The notes beneath the pieces were generated by a model. It was not told the origin of the DNA. It ran no database searches and worked only from the letters and a program-made list of their open reading frames with translations. Source: Winogradskyella eximia (lineage in GTDB: Bacteria > Bacteroidota > Bacteroidia > Flavobacteriales > Flavobacteriaceae). From it: DNA of 64,000 nucleotides. Positions 8,465 to 17,791 of the stretch are shown here, one piece after another. Position 1 is the first letter of the stretch; each line of letters starts with the position of its first letter. Both the position numbers and the translations under genes were made by a program. Where the stretch lies: positions 248,001 through 312,000 of the forward strand of contig NZ_QRDV01000001.1 in NCBI RefSeq assembly GCF_003386165.1, read 5' to 3'.

Positions 8465-10804
8465 ATGTTTTACAATTACCGTTATTTAATATTTGCATTT
8501 CTTTTTGTGATTCAAATTAATGCACAAGCGCCATCAACACCTTTTAATTTATTATCAAGTCATACAACAGCAACGTCCGTAGATTTGTTATGGGATGCTA
8601 CTACAGATCCTGTTAGTGCAATTACTTATAATGTTTATAAAGATGGCATTTTTCTCATAAACACGTCATCTACATCTTATCAAGCTGTAGGATTGTCGGC
8701 AGATACCATGTATGTATTTACAGTTAAAGCTGAAGATGCTTCTGGTAATGAATCTTTAGCAAGTAATGAAGTTGCTATTGTTACTTTAATAAGTTATTGT
8801 ACTTCTAATAGTAATGTATTTAATGAAGAATGGATAGGAAATGTTCAATTAAATACAATAGATAATAATTCTGATAATCTAGCTTACTCAGATTTTACTT
8901 CAGTTTCTACGCTTCTAAGTAAGGGAACGCAGTATACTATTTCTATAACGCCAGTATGGCCAAGTACAGTTTGGAATGAAGGTTATTCAGTTTGGATAGA
9001 CTATAATAAGGATGGAGATTTTGAAGACACAGACGAGCAAGTATGGACACAAGGAGCTACAAAAAACACTCCAGTAATGGGTTCGTTTACTATACCTGCG
9101 TCTTCTATTAGTGGAGAAACTAGGATGAGAGTTTCAATGAAATATAATGCTATTCCTGCCTCTTGTGAAAACTTTACTTATGGAGAAGTAGAAGATTATA
9201 CGGTTAATCTTGTTGGCTCTAATGATTTAATTTATACCAATGGTACTTGGACTCCTAACGCTCCTTCTAGTTCAGCAAGTACTAACGATGTATTAATTTT
9301 AGATGGAAATTATGACATAGATTCAGATGTTGTAGTTAATAATATTGAAGTTTCTGAAAATGCAACAATCACTGTTCTAAAGAATGGTTCATTAACAGTA
9401 GACGGTAATTTAATTTCTAATGGAAATGTAACGTTAGAATCAGATTCTAATGAATATTCAAGTTTAATTGTAGAAGGCTATGTTGTTGGAGATGTAGTTT
9501 ATAAGCGTCACGCCAATGCATCTAGTGGCGGAAAAGATTTAATTGCGGCTCCTGTTTTAGGACAGCAATTTAATGATTTTCAAACAGCAAACTCTAATAT
9601 AGTGAGCAATGGTGATGGTACATTATACTTATTTGGACCTTTTGAAAAACCTACAAACGCTTATGTTACTTATGCAAACACTGAAACAGCAAAACTGACA
9701 GCTTCAAAAGGTTATCGTACAGCTTCTACGGATAATGATACTTTTACGTTTACAGGTTTAGTAACAACTAAAGATGTGTCTGCACCAGTATTTATCTCTG
9801 GCCCAACAACACCAGAATGGAATCTAATAGGTAATCCATACCCATCTTACATTAGTCTTAAGGAATTTTTAAGTTTAAATAATTCGAAATTTAATACTGA
9901 GCGTGCAGGTGTTTATGGATATGATGGAGATGCTTCTAATGGTTGGACAATTTGGAACCAAGCATACGTTGATGCAAATCCCGATGCTAAAATTGCACCA
10001 GGACAAGGGTTTTTAGTAGGTACAAATACAGATGGGATTAATTTTGAATTTACGCCTTCAATGCGTGTTCTTGGTAATACTGATGATTTCATTGCAGGTA
10101 GACAACTAGTTACAAGTATTTCACATTTACAAGTTATGCTTTCTAATACATCTAACTTTTATAAAACAGATTTCTATATTACTGATAATGCAACATTAGG
10201 TCAAGATCCTAATTACGATTCTGAAATATTTGGAACATCTCCATCATTTGCCTTATACTCACATTTAGTTGAAGATAATTCAGGTAAAGCAATTGGAGTA
10301 CAATCTATAGGAAATACAAGATTATCTGATGTTGTAATTCCTTTAGGAGTAAATATTGAAAGCGGAGAACAAGTAACGTTTAGTATTTCTGAAACGACCC
10401 TTAGTGGAGATGTTAATGTTTATTTAGAAGATAGAATATCAAACACATTTACGGCATTAAATAATTTAGACTACACTTTTACCTCAGATGTTGAGTTAAA
10501 TGGGACAGGACGTTTTTACCTTAGATTTGCTGAAGAAAGCACGCTAGATATTAACAATAATGAATTATCTAATATTAAAATCTACAATGCTAATGCATCA
10601 AAAACGATTGTTGTTAAAGGTGAATTGAGTACTAATTCTAGATTATCAATCTACGATGTACAAGGTCGATTGATAAAGGTAGAAATGTTGGAAACAAATC
10701 TTAGATCACAATCTATAAATGCGTCTTATTTAAGCACAGGTATTTATGTGGTGAAATTAAATAATGATTTGCAAGAGAAGGTTCAGAAAATAATAATAAA
10801 GTAA
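8465..10804 (+). CDS. Secreted FN3-GEVED protein with T9SS sorting domain
   Basis: The 779-residue protein starts with a signal peptide (FAFLFVIQINAQ, residues 10-21). A fibronectin III domain follows (about 22-106), then a GEVED domain (about 112-250, with WIDYNKDGDFED and the eponymous GEVEDYTVN). Next is a long region (about 252-690) collinear with the C-terminal region of the protein at 2823; shared blocks include VVYKRH, WNLIGNPYPSYI, YGYDGD.SNGW and PGQGFLV. A T9SS type A sorting domain closes it (about 695-779: IYDVQGRLIKVE, LSTGIYVVKL). No catalytic domain is visible, so it may be an adhesin, a structural surface protein, or a protease paralogue that has lost its catalytic part. The next gene relic begins directly after its stop codon. 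Confidence 0.85.
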   Translation: MFYNYRYLIFAFLFVIQINAQAPSTPFNLLSSHTTATSVDLLWDATTDPVSAITYNVYKDGIFLINTSSTSYQAVGLSADTMYVFTVKAEDASGNESLASNEVAIVTLISYCTSNSNVFNEEWIGNVQLNTIDNNSDNLAYSDFTSVSTLLSKGTQYTISITPVWPSTVWNEGYSVWIDYNKDGDFEDTDEQVWTQGATKNTPVMGSFTIPASSISGETRMRVSMKYNAIPASCENFTYGEVEDYTVNLVGSNDLIYTNGTWTPNAPSSSASTNDVLILDGNYDIDSDVVVNNIEVSENATITVLKNGSLTVDGNLISNGNVTLESDSNEYSSLIVEGYVVGDVVYKRHANASSGGKDLIAAPVLGQQFNDFQTANSNIVSNGDGTLYLFGPFEKPTNAYVTYANTETAKLTASKGYRTASTDNDTFTFTGLVTTKDVSAPVFISGPTTPEWNLIGNPYPSYISLKEFLSLNNSKFNTERAGVYGYDGDASNGWTIWNQAYVDANPDAKIAPGQGFLVGTNTDGINFEFTPSMRVLGNTDDFIAGRQLVTSISHLQVMLSNTSNFYKTDFYITDNATLGQDPNYDSEIFGTSPSFALYSHLVEDNSGKAIGVQSIGNTRLSDVVIPLGVNIESGEQVTFSISETTLSGDVNVYLEDRISNTFTALNNLDYTFTSDVELNGTGRFYLRFAEESTLDINNNELSNIKIYNANASKTIVVKGELSTNSRLSIYDVQGRLIKVEMLETNLRSQSINASYLSTGIYVVKLNNDLQEKVQKIIIK

Positions 10805-11018
10805 TTAAATGTGCTTAATTTCATTATCATGCAGTAGTTCATCTCCTCTTAATCTTAAGAATATTTTAGCTACTGCAATGGTATCTTTTTCACAATACAC
10901 AACAATTCTGTCAATCTCAATCTTTTTTCTTTATAAGACACACGGAAGACTTCACTGTCATCAATATCATCTTTTGGAGATGGAACAACTAATATGTTAG
11001 TTAATAATTTTAAATTTA
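10805..11018 (-). pseudogene. 3' fragment of the exonuclease gene, duplicated and frameshifted
   Basis: On the minus strand this gives about 70 codons matching the C-terminus of the intact exonuclease at 15295. The last part reads VVYCEKDTIAVAKIFLRL then RGDELLHDNEIKHI and stop, against IVYCEKDTIAVAQIFLRL and RGDDLLQDNEIKHI. The upstream part reads LLTNILVVPSPKDDID against LLTNVLGIPSPKDDID. A single frameshift near 10930 separates the two parts, and no start or ExoI/ExoII motif is present. The fragment is fused at about 11012-11018 to a relic of the ABC gene 5' end. A 63-codon plus-strand frame here is a shadow. Its stop codon abuts the stop of the secreted-protein gene. Confidence 0.9.
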
Positions 11019-11074
11019 GTCTTTAAAAAATTAAATATTTAATGATTCAATCGCAAGTAATTTTTCGTTTCCAT
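11012..11074 (-). pseudogene. 5' fragment of the ABC transporter gene (about 21 codons)
   Basis: Read on the minus strand from the ATG at 11074-11072, the codons give METKNYLRLNH, a stop, then IFNFLKTKF, which aligns without gaps to [21 protein letters not shown] of the ABC ATPase at 2574. AAATATTTAA and the ATG-proximal bases are identical at DNA level. The fragment is joined head to tail with the exonuclease fragment, marking a duplication junction. Confidence 0.7.
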
Positions 11075-11250
11075 AGGTAAATGTAGTTGTTTTCTTCAAT
11101 GGTGCTGTGGTAAAACCGTAACCATAAAAAACATTGCTGTTTTTTATCAAAAACACTTTATTAAAATTTTTATATTAACAAAATTTTAATAATTTCATGC
11201 GTATTTTAAAAATAATTAACCCAAAATTTTATCAATTAGCATGAAAAAAA
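11072..11250 (+). repeat. Promoter-region repeat, copy 2 (upstream of subtilase)
   Basis: This is homologous to 2572-2740. Here the final block ATTTTATCAATTAG is followed by C and then the ATG of the subtilase gene. It carries the presumed promoter and leader of that gene. Confidence 0.75.
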
Positions 11251-14200
11251 ACTATTTTAATGGTTTTTGTGTAATTTTACTTATGTTGTCCGTTCTCACA
11301 ACTTATGCACAAACAAATCTTCAGAAAGAACAAATTACAAGCAGGTATAATAAACAAGTTATTCAAGACTTGAGTAAAAATTTTAATGAACAAGCTAAAG
11401 TGGAGAAAGCTAATGCAACAAGACTAGCTTTGCTTAACGGATGGCCACTTATTATTAAAACTGAGGATTCTTATATGGAACTTCAAAAAATTTCTTCAGA
11501 AGGTAAACCAATTTATTACACAACTTTTAATGTAGCGGCTGCGAAATCTACAAGAGCAAATCATTTAAATTCTGGTGGCTCATTAGGATTAAGTTTAGAT
11601 GGTCAAAATATGACTGCTCATGTTTGGGATGGTGGCTTAGCTCGAGCTTCGCATCAAGAGTATGATGGTGCTGGTGGTAACAATAGATTTTCTATTGGAG
11701 ATGGCACAACAACACTAAATTATCATTCAGCACATGTTACAGGAACCATTATTGCATCTGGTGTGGTTGCTAATGCAAAAGGAATGGCTCCTCAAGCAAG
11801 CGCAGTCGGTTACGAATGGAATAATGATACTTCAGAGGCTACAACGGCTGCTGGAAATGGAATGTTAGTTTCAAATCATTCTTATGGCTATGCTACAAGA
11901 AATGCGCAAGGTCAGCCACAATTACCAGATTATTATTTTGGTGGTTATATTACCGATTCTAGAGATTGGGACAATATTATGTTTAATGCGCCTTACTATT
12001 TAATGGTTGTAGCTGCTGGAAATGATGGTTCTGATAATACGGCAAATGGAGCACCTTTAGACGGAAATTCTTCTTATGATAAGCTTTCGGGTCATGCAAC
12101 TGCTAAAAATAATATGGTAGTAGCAAATGCAAATGATGCAAATGTTGATGCGAATGGAAACTTAGTTAGTGTTACTATTAATAGTAGTAGTAGTGAGGGC
12201 CCAACAGATGATTATAGAATTAAGCCAGACATTACAGGAAATGGAACTTCGGTTTATTCAACATATGAGTCTAGTGATACAGCATATAACAGTATCACAG
12301 GAACATCTATGGCATCACCAAATGTTGCTGGTTCTTTATTGTTATTGCAACAACATGCTAACAATGTAAATGGAAGCTATATGAGAGCTGCCACTTTAAA
12401 AGGATTAGCTCTTCATACAGCAGATGATGCAGGATCTAATGGTCCTGACGCTATATTTGGTTGGGGATTAATGAATAGTAAGAGTGCTGCAGAAGCTATT
12501 ACAAATAATGGAAATGAATCTAAAATAGAAGAATTAACATTATCTAATGGACAGTCTTATCAAATTACAGTAGATTCTGATGGTGTAAATGATTTATATG
12601 CGTCAATTTCATGGACAGATAGAGCTGGAACTGCTACAACTACAGCTAATTCTAATTCAGCTGTTTTGGTTAACGATTTAGATATAAGAGTAACTAAAGG
12701 GGGTACAACACATACACCATGGAGATTAACAGGAGTTACTACTAATGGGCAAGGAGACAATTCAAAAGACCCTTATGAAAGAGTAGATATAGCCAATGCT
12801 TCAGGAACGTACACAATTACTGTTACGCATAAAGGTACATTAACAGGTGGAAGCCAAAACTATTCATTAATTGTTACTGGATTATCAGGAACACCAATAG
12901 TTTGTAGCGCAACTACCCCAACAGGATTATCTGTTGACGGTTTTGGATCATCAACAGCAACAGTATCTTGGGATGCTGTACCAGGAGCATCATATGATTT
13001 TAGATATCGTCAAGCAGGAACATCAATCTGGATAACATCTTCAGTTTCTGGAACATCAACGTCTTTATCAGGTTTAACTCCAGAAACATCATATGAAGTA
13101 CAAGTAAGAAGTATGTGCGCTGATAATTCTACATCTTCATATTCGAGTTCTGCAAACTTTACAACTACCGAAGTGCAGCTCAATTATTGCGCATCTACAA
13201 GTAGTAATGTTAATGATGAATATATTAGCCGTGTTCAATTAGGAACCATTGATAATGCGTCTGGCGGGCAATTTTATTCAGATTTCACAAATATTTCAAC
13301 TGTATTAAGGCAAGGTGATAGCTATACAATTACAGTGACTCCAACTTGGACAGGAACTGCATATGCAGAAGGTTATTCAGTTTGGATAGATTACAATCAT
13401 GATGGTGATTTTATAGATTCTGGGGAACAAGTTTGGTCTCAGGCAGCAATTCAAACCTCACCAGTAAGTGGTAGTTTTACAATTCCATCAGGAACGTATT
13501 CTGGGAATACAAGAATGCGTGTTTCTATGAGTTATAATGCTATTCCTACGGAATGTCAAGCATTTACTTATGGTGAAGTTGAAGATTACACAGTAAACCT
13601 TACAGCAGGAACGCCAGATACTATAGCACCAGTTATTACGTTAAATGGCGCTTCAACAATTAACTTAGAAGTTGGTGATACTTACAGTGAGTTAGGTGCA
13701 ACAGCAACAGATAATATTGATGGTAATTTAACATCGAGCATAGTAATTACAGGAACTGTTAATACAAATTCAGCTGGAACATACACTAAATATTATAATG
13801 TTAGTGATGCAGCAGGAAATGTAGCAACACAACGCACTAGAACTGTTGTTGTAACGCAACCAGCAGATACAACTGCACCAGTGATTACATTAAATGGAGC
13901 ATCAACAATTAACTTAGAAGTTGGTGATAATTACAGTGAGTTAGGAGCAACAGCGACAGATAATGTTGATGGAAACTTAACATCGAGTATTGTAATTACA
14001 GGAACTGTTAATACAAATTCAGCAGGAACTTATACAAAATATTACAATGTGAGTGATGCCGCAGGAAATGCAGCAACGCAACGTACGAGATCAATTATTA
14101 TAACACAACCTACTACAGGTAGTGGATGTACAGGAGGTATTACTACTTTTCCATATTCTGAAAGTTTTGAAAATACTTTAGGTGCTTGGTCTCAGGGTTC

Positions 14201-15239
14201 AGGGGATGATTTTAACTGGGCAACAAGAAGTGGAACTACACCATCAAGTAATACAGGCCCTTCTAGTGCTGATTCAGGTTCTTATTATATTTACATGGAG
14301 TCTTCTTCTCCTAACTATTCAACTAAAAGAGCAATTTTAAACTCACCTTGTTTTGATTTAAGTGCTGCATCTCAGGCAACCTTTGAATTTAAGTATCATA
14401 TGTATGGGACTTCTGCAATGGGAAGTTTAGCTTTAGAATTAAGTGATAATAATGGAGCGTCATGGACAAGTATTTGGAGTGCGTCTGGCAATCAAGGAAA
14501 CTCTTGGTTAACGGCTAGTGTAGATTTAGCTGCTTATGTTGGTGGTTCTATTCAATTACGTTTAAATGGTATCACAGGAACGACTTGGCAAGGAGATATG
14601 GCTGTAGATGCAATTAACTTATCTACAGGTGGTGGAACTGGTCCTACATGTTCTAACGTATCACTTTCACTTACTTTTGATAACTATCCAGAGGAAACGG
14701 CTTGGAGTGTTATAAATGCTTCTGGTAGTACAGTGGCTTCAGGTGGAACTTATGATTCTCAAGCAGATGGTTCTACTTTAAATATTAATGTAGGATGTTT
14801 AGATGATGGATGTTATGATTTTATTATTACTGATGTTTATGGTGATGGTATTTGCTGTTCTTATGGAAATGGGTCTTACACGTTAACAAATTCTGATACT
14901 GGCATTACATTGGTTTCAGGAGCACAGTTTACAAGTTCTGAAACTACTAATTTCTGTTTGGGTAATGCCTTCACAAATTTTGGACAAAACCCAGGAACGA
15001 TTTCTGATAATCCAAACCAATTCTTTAAAGTATATCCAAATCCTGTTAAGCAAACGCTTAATATTAATTTAGCTGGTTTTGAAGTACAAACCTTTGAAAT
15101 TAAAAACATGTTAGGACAAACCGTTTTAAAAGGTCGATACACATCTGCTATAGATGTATCTAAATTTGAAAGTGGTGTTTATATCTTACAATTAAATATT
15201 GGTGAAAAAACCAAAATAAAGAGATTTATTAAGGATTAA
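11241..15239 (+). CDS. Secreted subtilase (S8) multi-domain protease, T9SS sorted
   Basis: This is a 1332-residue exported serine protease. A signal peptide (residues 1-24, ending LTTYAQ) precedes an S8 domain with Asp130 (HVWDGG), His165 (HSAHVTGT) and Ser356 in GTSMASPNVAG as catalytic triad. After a beta-sandwich (about 430-550) come a fibronectin III domain (about 554-645), a GEVED domain (about 650-788), two tandem Ig-like DUF5011-type repeats (about 796-878 and 879-961), a MAM-like domain (about 967-1128), a Cys-rich domain with GCLDDGCYDF and DGICCSYG (about 1137-1238), and a T9SS type A sorting domain (YPNPVKQTLNI, ESGVYILQL; about 1258-1332). Its leader is shared with the metalloprotease gene. 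Family and secretion route are secure; the substrate is not known. Confidence 0.93.
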   Translation: MKKNYFNGFCVILLMLSVLTTYAQTNLQKEQITSRYNKQVIQDLSKNFNEQAKVEKANATRLALLNGWPLIIKTEDSYMELQKISSEGKPIYYTTFNVAAAKSTRANHLNSGGSLGLSLDGQNMTAHVWDGGLARASHQEYDGAGGNNRFSIGDGTTTLNYHSAHVTGTIIASGVVANAKGMAPQASAVGYEWNNDTSEATTAAGNGMLVSNHSYGYATRNAQGQPQLPDYYFGGYITDSRDWDNIMFNAPYYLMVVAAGNDGSDNTANGAPLDGNSSYDKLSGHATAKNNMVVANANDANVDANGNLVSVTINSSSSEGPTDDYRIKPDITGNGTSVYSTYESSDTAYNSITGTSMASPNVAGSLLLLQQHANNVNGSYMRAATLKGLALHTADDAGSNGPDAIFGWGLMNSKSAAEAITNNGNESKIEELTLSNGQSYQITVDSDGVNDLYASISWTDRAGTATTTANSNSAVLVNDLDIRVTKGGTTHTPWRLTGVTTNGQGDNSKDPYERVDIANASGTYTITVTHKGTLTGGSQNYSLIVTGLSGTPIVCSATTPTGLSVDGFGSSTATVSWDAVPGASYDFRYRQAGTSIWITSSVSGTSTSLSGLTPETSYEVQVRSMCADNSTSSYSSSANFTTTEVQLNYCASTSSNVNDEYISRVQLGTIDNASGGQFYSDFTNISTVLRQGDSYTITVTPTWTGTAYAEGYSVWIDYNHDGDFIDSGEQVWSQAAIQTSPVSGSFTIPSGTYSGNTRMRVSMSYNAIPTECQAFTYGEVEDYTVNLTAGTPDTIAPVITLNGASTINLEVGDTYSELGATATDNIDGNLTSSIVITGTVNTNSAGTYTKYYNVSDAAGNVATQRTRTVVVTQPADTTAPVITLNGASTINLEVGDNYSELGATATDNVDGNLTSSIVITGTVNTNSAGTYTKYYNVSDAAGNAATQRTRSIIITQPTTGSGCTGGITTFPYSESFENTLGAWSQGSGDDFNWATRSGTTPSSNTGPSSADSGSYYIYMESSSPNYSTKRAILNSPCFDLSAASQATFEFKYHMYGTSAMGSLALELSDNNGASWTSIWSASGNQGNSWLTASVDLAAYVGGSIQLRLNGITGTTWQGDMAVDAINLSTGGGTGPTCSNVSLSLTFDNYPEETAWSVINASGSTVASGGTYDSQADGSTLNINVGCLDDGCYDFIITDVYGDGICCSYGNGSYTLTNSDTGITLVSGAQFTSSETTNFCLGNAFTNFGQNPGTISDNPNQFFKVYPNPVKQTLNINLAGFEVQTFEIKNMLGQTVLKGRYTSAIDVSKFESGVYILQLNIGEKTKIKRFIKD
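13626..14095 (+). repeat. Tandem 249-bp repeat inside the subtilase gene (two Ig-like modules)
   Basis: Two copies, starting at 13626 and 13875 (83 codons each), encode nearly identical Ig-like modules (PVITLNGASTINLEVGD, then SELGATATDN). DNA identity is high, with mostly silent differences, so this is a fairly recent internal duplication. The metalloprotease gene has a single related module at about 5615-5865. Confidence 0.85.
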
Positions 15240-15264
15240 TATCTTAATAAATTAGTTAAAAAGG

Positions 15265-15297
15265 AAAAGTCCAGATTTAAAATCTGGACTTTTTTTA
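15265..15297. terminator. Bidirectional terminator between subtilase and exonuclease genes
   Basis: A perfect 10-bp inverted repeat, AGTCCAGATT / AATCTGGACT with a TAA centre, is flanked by A and T runs. It sits between convergent genes, and its T-run overlaps the exonuclease stop codon. Confidence 0.9.
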
Positions 15298-16008
15298 TAT
15301 GTGTTTTATTTCATTGTCTTGAAGTAAATCGTCTCCTCGTAATCTTAAGAAAATTTGAGCCACAGCAATGGTATCTTTTTCACAATACACAATAATGCGA
15401 TCGACTTCTTTCTCTTTATAATAAACACGATAAACTTCACTACCATCAATATCATCTTTTGGTGATGGAATGCCTAGAACGTTAGTTAATAGTTTTAAAG
15501 AGGTATATGTTTTATAGTCACCAAATTTCCAGAGTTCTAAAGTATCTAAGTGAGGTACTTCCCAAGGCTTTTTACCAAAGAGATTCAATTTGTATGGTAA
15601 TTCGATGTTATGAATAATCATTCTCCTTGCGATGTACGGAAAATCGAATTCCTTGCCATTATGAGCACACAATAAATGCTTGTTTGAACTGAAATGTGAA
15701 ATCAGAAGATTTTTAAAGTCTTTCAATAGTTTTACTTCTTCGCCATAGAAAGAAGTCACTCTAAAGTTTCTAGATTCACCTTCCATTTTAAAATAACCTA
15801 CAGAAATACAAACAATTTTTCCGAACTCAGCCCAAATGCCTGCTCTGTCGTAAAACTCTTCTGCTGTAAATTCTTCCTTTCTTTGGTAACGCGATTTCGC
15901 ATCCCAAAGGTCTTGTTTGGTTTTATCTAAATCAGAGAAGTTTTCTGTTTCCGGAACGGTTTCTATATCTAAGAATAGAATGTTTTCTAGGTTGAGTTTG
16001 CTAATCAT
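15295..16008 (-). CDS. Predicted 3'-5' exonuclease, DnaQ-like / PolB-exo2 type
   Basis: This 237-residue cytoplasmic protein has the ribonuclease H-like DEDD exonuclease layout: ExoI LFLDIETVPE (Asp14, Glu16), ExoII LCAHNGKEFDFPYIARRM, and ExoIII in VYCEKDTIAVAQIFLRL. This matches the predicted PolB-associated exonuclease family of Bacteroidota, which trims 3' ends of nucleic acids; the biological substrate is not known. Its terminator is shared with the convergent subtilase gene. Decayed copies of its 3' end lie at 10805-11018 and, more weakly, 7983-8150, so this locus has been the right-hand breakpoint of tandem duplications. Confidence 0.85.
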   Translation of the reverse strand: MISKLNLENILFLDIETVPETENFSDLDKTKQDLWDAKSRYQRKEEFTAEEFYDRAGIWAEFGKIVCISVGYFKMEGESRNFRVTSFYGEEVKLLKDFKNLLISHFSSNKHLLCAHNGKEFDFPYIARRMIIHNIELPYKLNLFGKKPWEVPHLDTLELWKFGDYKTYTSLKLLTNVLGIPSPKDDIDGSEVYRVYYKEKEVDRIIVYCEKDTIAVAQIFLRLRGDDLLQDNEIKHI

Positions 16009-16024
16009 GTCTTGTTAGTGTATT

Positions 16025-16054
16025 AGACCTGATGGGTTTCAAAAACATGTCAGG
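16025..16054. repeat. Imperfect palindrome of the ACCTGnnAGGTTT family
   Basis: AGACCTGATGGGTTTC and AAAAACATGTCAGG form an imperfect inverted repeat between two minus-strand genes. It belongs to the same family as the perfect palindrome at 25183. Confidence 0.6.
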
Positions 16055-16063
16055 ATTTATAAA

Positions 16064-17203
16064 TTATTTCTTCATCATCGCATAAGCTTCATCAATATAA
16101 ACATAAAAATCCGAAGGGAAAAAATTAACTTTTTCAGAACTTCTATGATGTCCTAGTCTGATAATGATTACGTTATCTTCAGGAATTGTAATTACATATT
16201 GTCCTAAAATACCAATCATGGCAAAAGTGTGCTTGTTATTATAATCACTAACCCAAAAGCCATAACCATAAGGTTGACCTTTAAATCTAGATTGCGTTGA
16301 TGTGGCTACAAAAGTAGAATCTAGTAGTTGTTTACCATTCCATTTTCCATGGTCTTTATAAAGCTTTCCAAAACGACCAAAATCGCGAGCATTACTAGAA
16401 ATACAACAAAAGGCTTTTGCTAGTTTATTTTCATCATCATCTAATTGCCACAACGCATCACTTTGAGCTCCTAATGGTTGCCAGAAACTCTCAGAAAGAT
16501 AGTCTGCTAATTGTTTTCCGGTAGCCTTTTTAATAACCATACCAAGCAGTTGTGTGCTTCCACTTAAATATTCAAATTCTTTACCTGGCGTTTTTATGAC
16601 TTTCTGATTTAAAATGGTTTCGGCTAAATCATCATCGTAATTTGCTCTTGCAGTAATCGAAAATGGACTTGTATAAGATTCTACCCAGTCTAAGCCAGAA
16701 GACATTGACGATAAATCGCCAACAGTAGTTTTTGAGTCTTTAAATTGTGGGTAAAAATCGCTAACTGGTTGGTCTAAGCTCTTAATATATCCATCCATTA
16801 TAGCTTTGCCAAGTAATGCTGAGGTTATACTTTTAGCCATTGAAAATGAGTTGGTTTTAGAATCTTTACTGTAATCCTCGGCATAGTTTTCATAAAAAAT
16901 ACTATCATTTTTTATAATTAAATATGCAATTGTGCCATACGCATCATTTATTGCTTTTAATCCATCTGTGGCAGTTACAGCGTTGTAATTTTTGTGTAAC
17001 GGCCAAGTATCTGTTTTTAATCCTTTTTTAATAGTGTCGTTTTCAAAATAAGGATAGTCATCAATAAAAGCTGTAGAATGACCTGTGAAATACACAACGC
17101 GTACACCTTTTAAAATGTAGTCGTAATCAAAAATATAAGAGGAGATAACGAGTATCGCAATTATTCCGATAAACCATTTTAATAATTTTTTGATGAATTT
17201 CAT
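16064..17203 (-). CDS. Beta-lactamase-family serine hydrolase (class C / NylB-like)
   Basis: This 379-residue protein has an N-terminal membrane or signal segment (about 8-24) and a serine hydrolase domain of the beta-lactamase superfamily. The SxxK motif is SMAK at 121-124 and the tyrosine motif is probably YLS at 212-214. The spacing and the GSTQLLGMVI context resemble 6-aminohexanoate-dimer hydrolases and class C esterases more than resistance beta-lactamases. It probably acts in the periplasm on an amide or ester, perhaps a peptidoglycan-related peptide. It is followed by the exonuclease gene in the same direction after 55 bases holding a repeat. No evidence for antibiotic resistance. Confidence 0.85.
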   Translation of the reverse strand: MKFIKKLLKWFIGIIAILVISSYIFDYDYILKGVRVVYFTGHSTAFIDDYPYFENDTIKKGLKTDTWPLHKNYNAVTATDGLKAINDAYGTIAYLIIKNDSIFYENYAEDYSKDSKTNSFSMAKSITSALLGKAIMDGYIKSLDQPVSDFYPQFKDSKTTVGDLSSMSSGLDWVESYTSPFSITARANYDDDLAETILNQKVIKTPGKEFEYLSGSTQLLGMVIKKATGKQLADYLSESFWQPLGAQSDALWQLDDDENKLAKAFCCISSNARDFGRFGKLYKDHGKWNGKQLLDSTFVATSTQSRFKGQPYGYGFWVSDYNNKHTFAMIGILGQYVITIPEDNVIIIRLGHHRSSEKVNFFPSDFYVYIDEAYAMMKK

Positions 17204-17317
17204 GCGTTTATTTTTATTGTTTTGCTATTCGCTATTTTAGGGCTTGATTATTTGATAGGTATGTAGGATACTCTTCTTGTAAGAACTATTTAAAAATTAA
17301 ATATAGTAAAATTTTGA

Positions 17318-17791
17318 CTAGAAAAGTGACTGTTGTTTGTACTCGCTTTCGTGATTTAGCAACCACTGTTTTCTGTGTAATCCACCAGCATAACCTGTAA
17401 GGCTCCCATCACTTCCGATGACTCTGTGGCATGGCACAATAATCCAAAGTGGATTTTTACCATTGGCACTTGCAGCAGCTCGTATAGCTTTTACATCACC
17501 TAATTGTTTGGATAATTGTAAATATGAAATGGTCTTACCAAAAGGAATGGTCTCTAGAGTTTTCCATACTTTTTTCTGAAACACAGTGCCTTCAACATTC
17601 AATTTTAAGTCGAAATTTTTTCGGGTTTCATTGAAGTATTCTTTAAGTTGAATAACGCAATCTAATAAGGATTCAGGGATGGTATCTGATAGTTCTTCTT
17701 TTGTGTCTAATATTGAAACTGAAGTAATACCATTGTCGTCTCCAACAATTTTGGCATGTCCAAGAGGTGTTTCAATATAGCATGTTTGCAT
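17318..17791 (-). CDS. ogt: Methylated-DNA--protein-cysteine methyltransferase
   Basis: This 157-residue DNA repair protein transfers the alkyl group from O6-alkylguanine to its own cysteine. The active site is IIVPCHRVIGSDGSLTGYAG with Cys121. A winged-helix DNA-binding part precedes it (FQKKVWKTLETIPFGKTISY, with RAAASANGKNP as recognition helix region). The length fits single-domain Ogt/MGMT proteins. Its start codon overlaps the stop of the CNNM/CBS gene upstream by one base, so the two are co-transcribed. Confidence 0.93.
   Translation of the reverse strand: MQTCYIETPLGHAKIVGDDNGITSVSILDTKEELSDTIPESLLDCVIQLKEYFNETRKNFDLKLNVEGTVFQKKVWKTLETIPFGKTISYLQLSKQLGDVKAIRAAASANGKNPLWIIVPCHRVIGSDGSLTGYAGGLHRKQWLLNHESEYKQQSLF

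Noticed and set aside
10809..11000. 63-codon plus-strand open frame after the FN3/GEVED gene
   Set aside because: It is antisense to the exonuclease 3' fragment, which matches the intact gene codon by codon on the minus strand.
16064..17203. Antibiotic-resistance beta-lactamase
   Set aside because: The SxxK motif fits the superfamily, but the rest resembles esterase/amide hydrolase members with a membrane-anchored N-terminus; nothing points to resistance.
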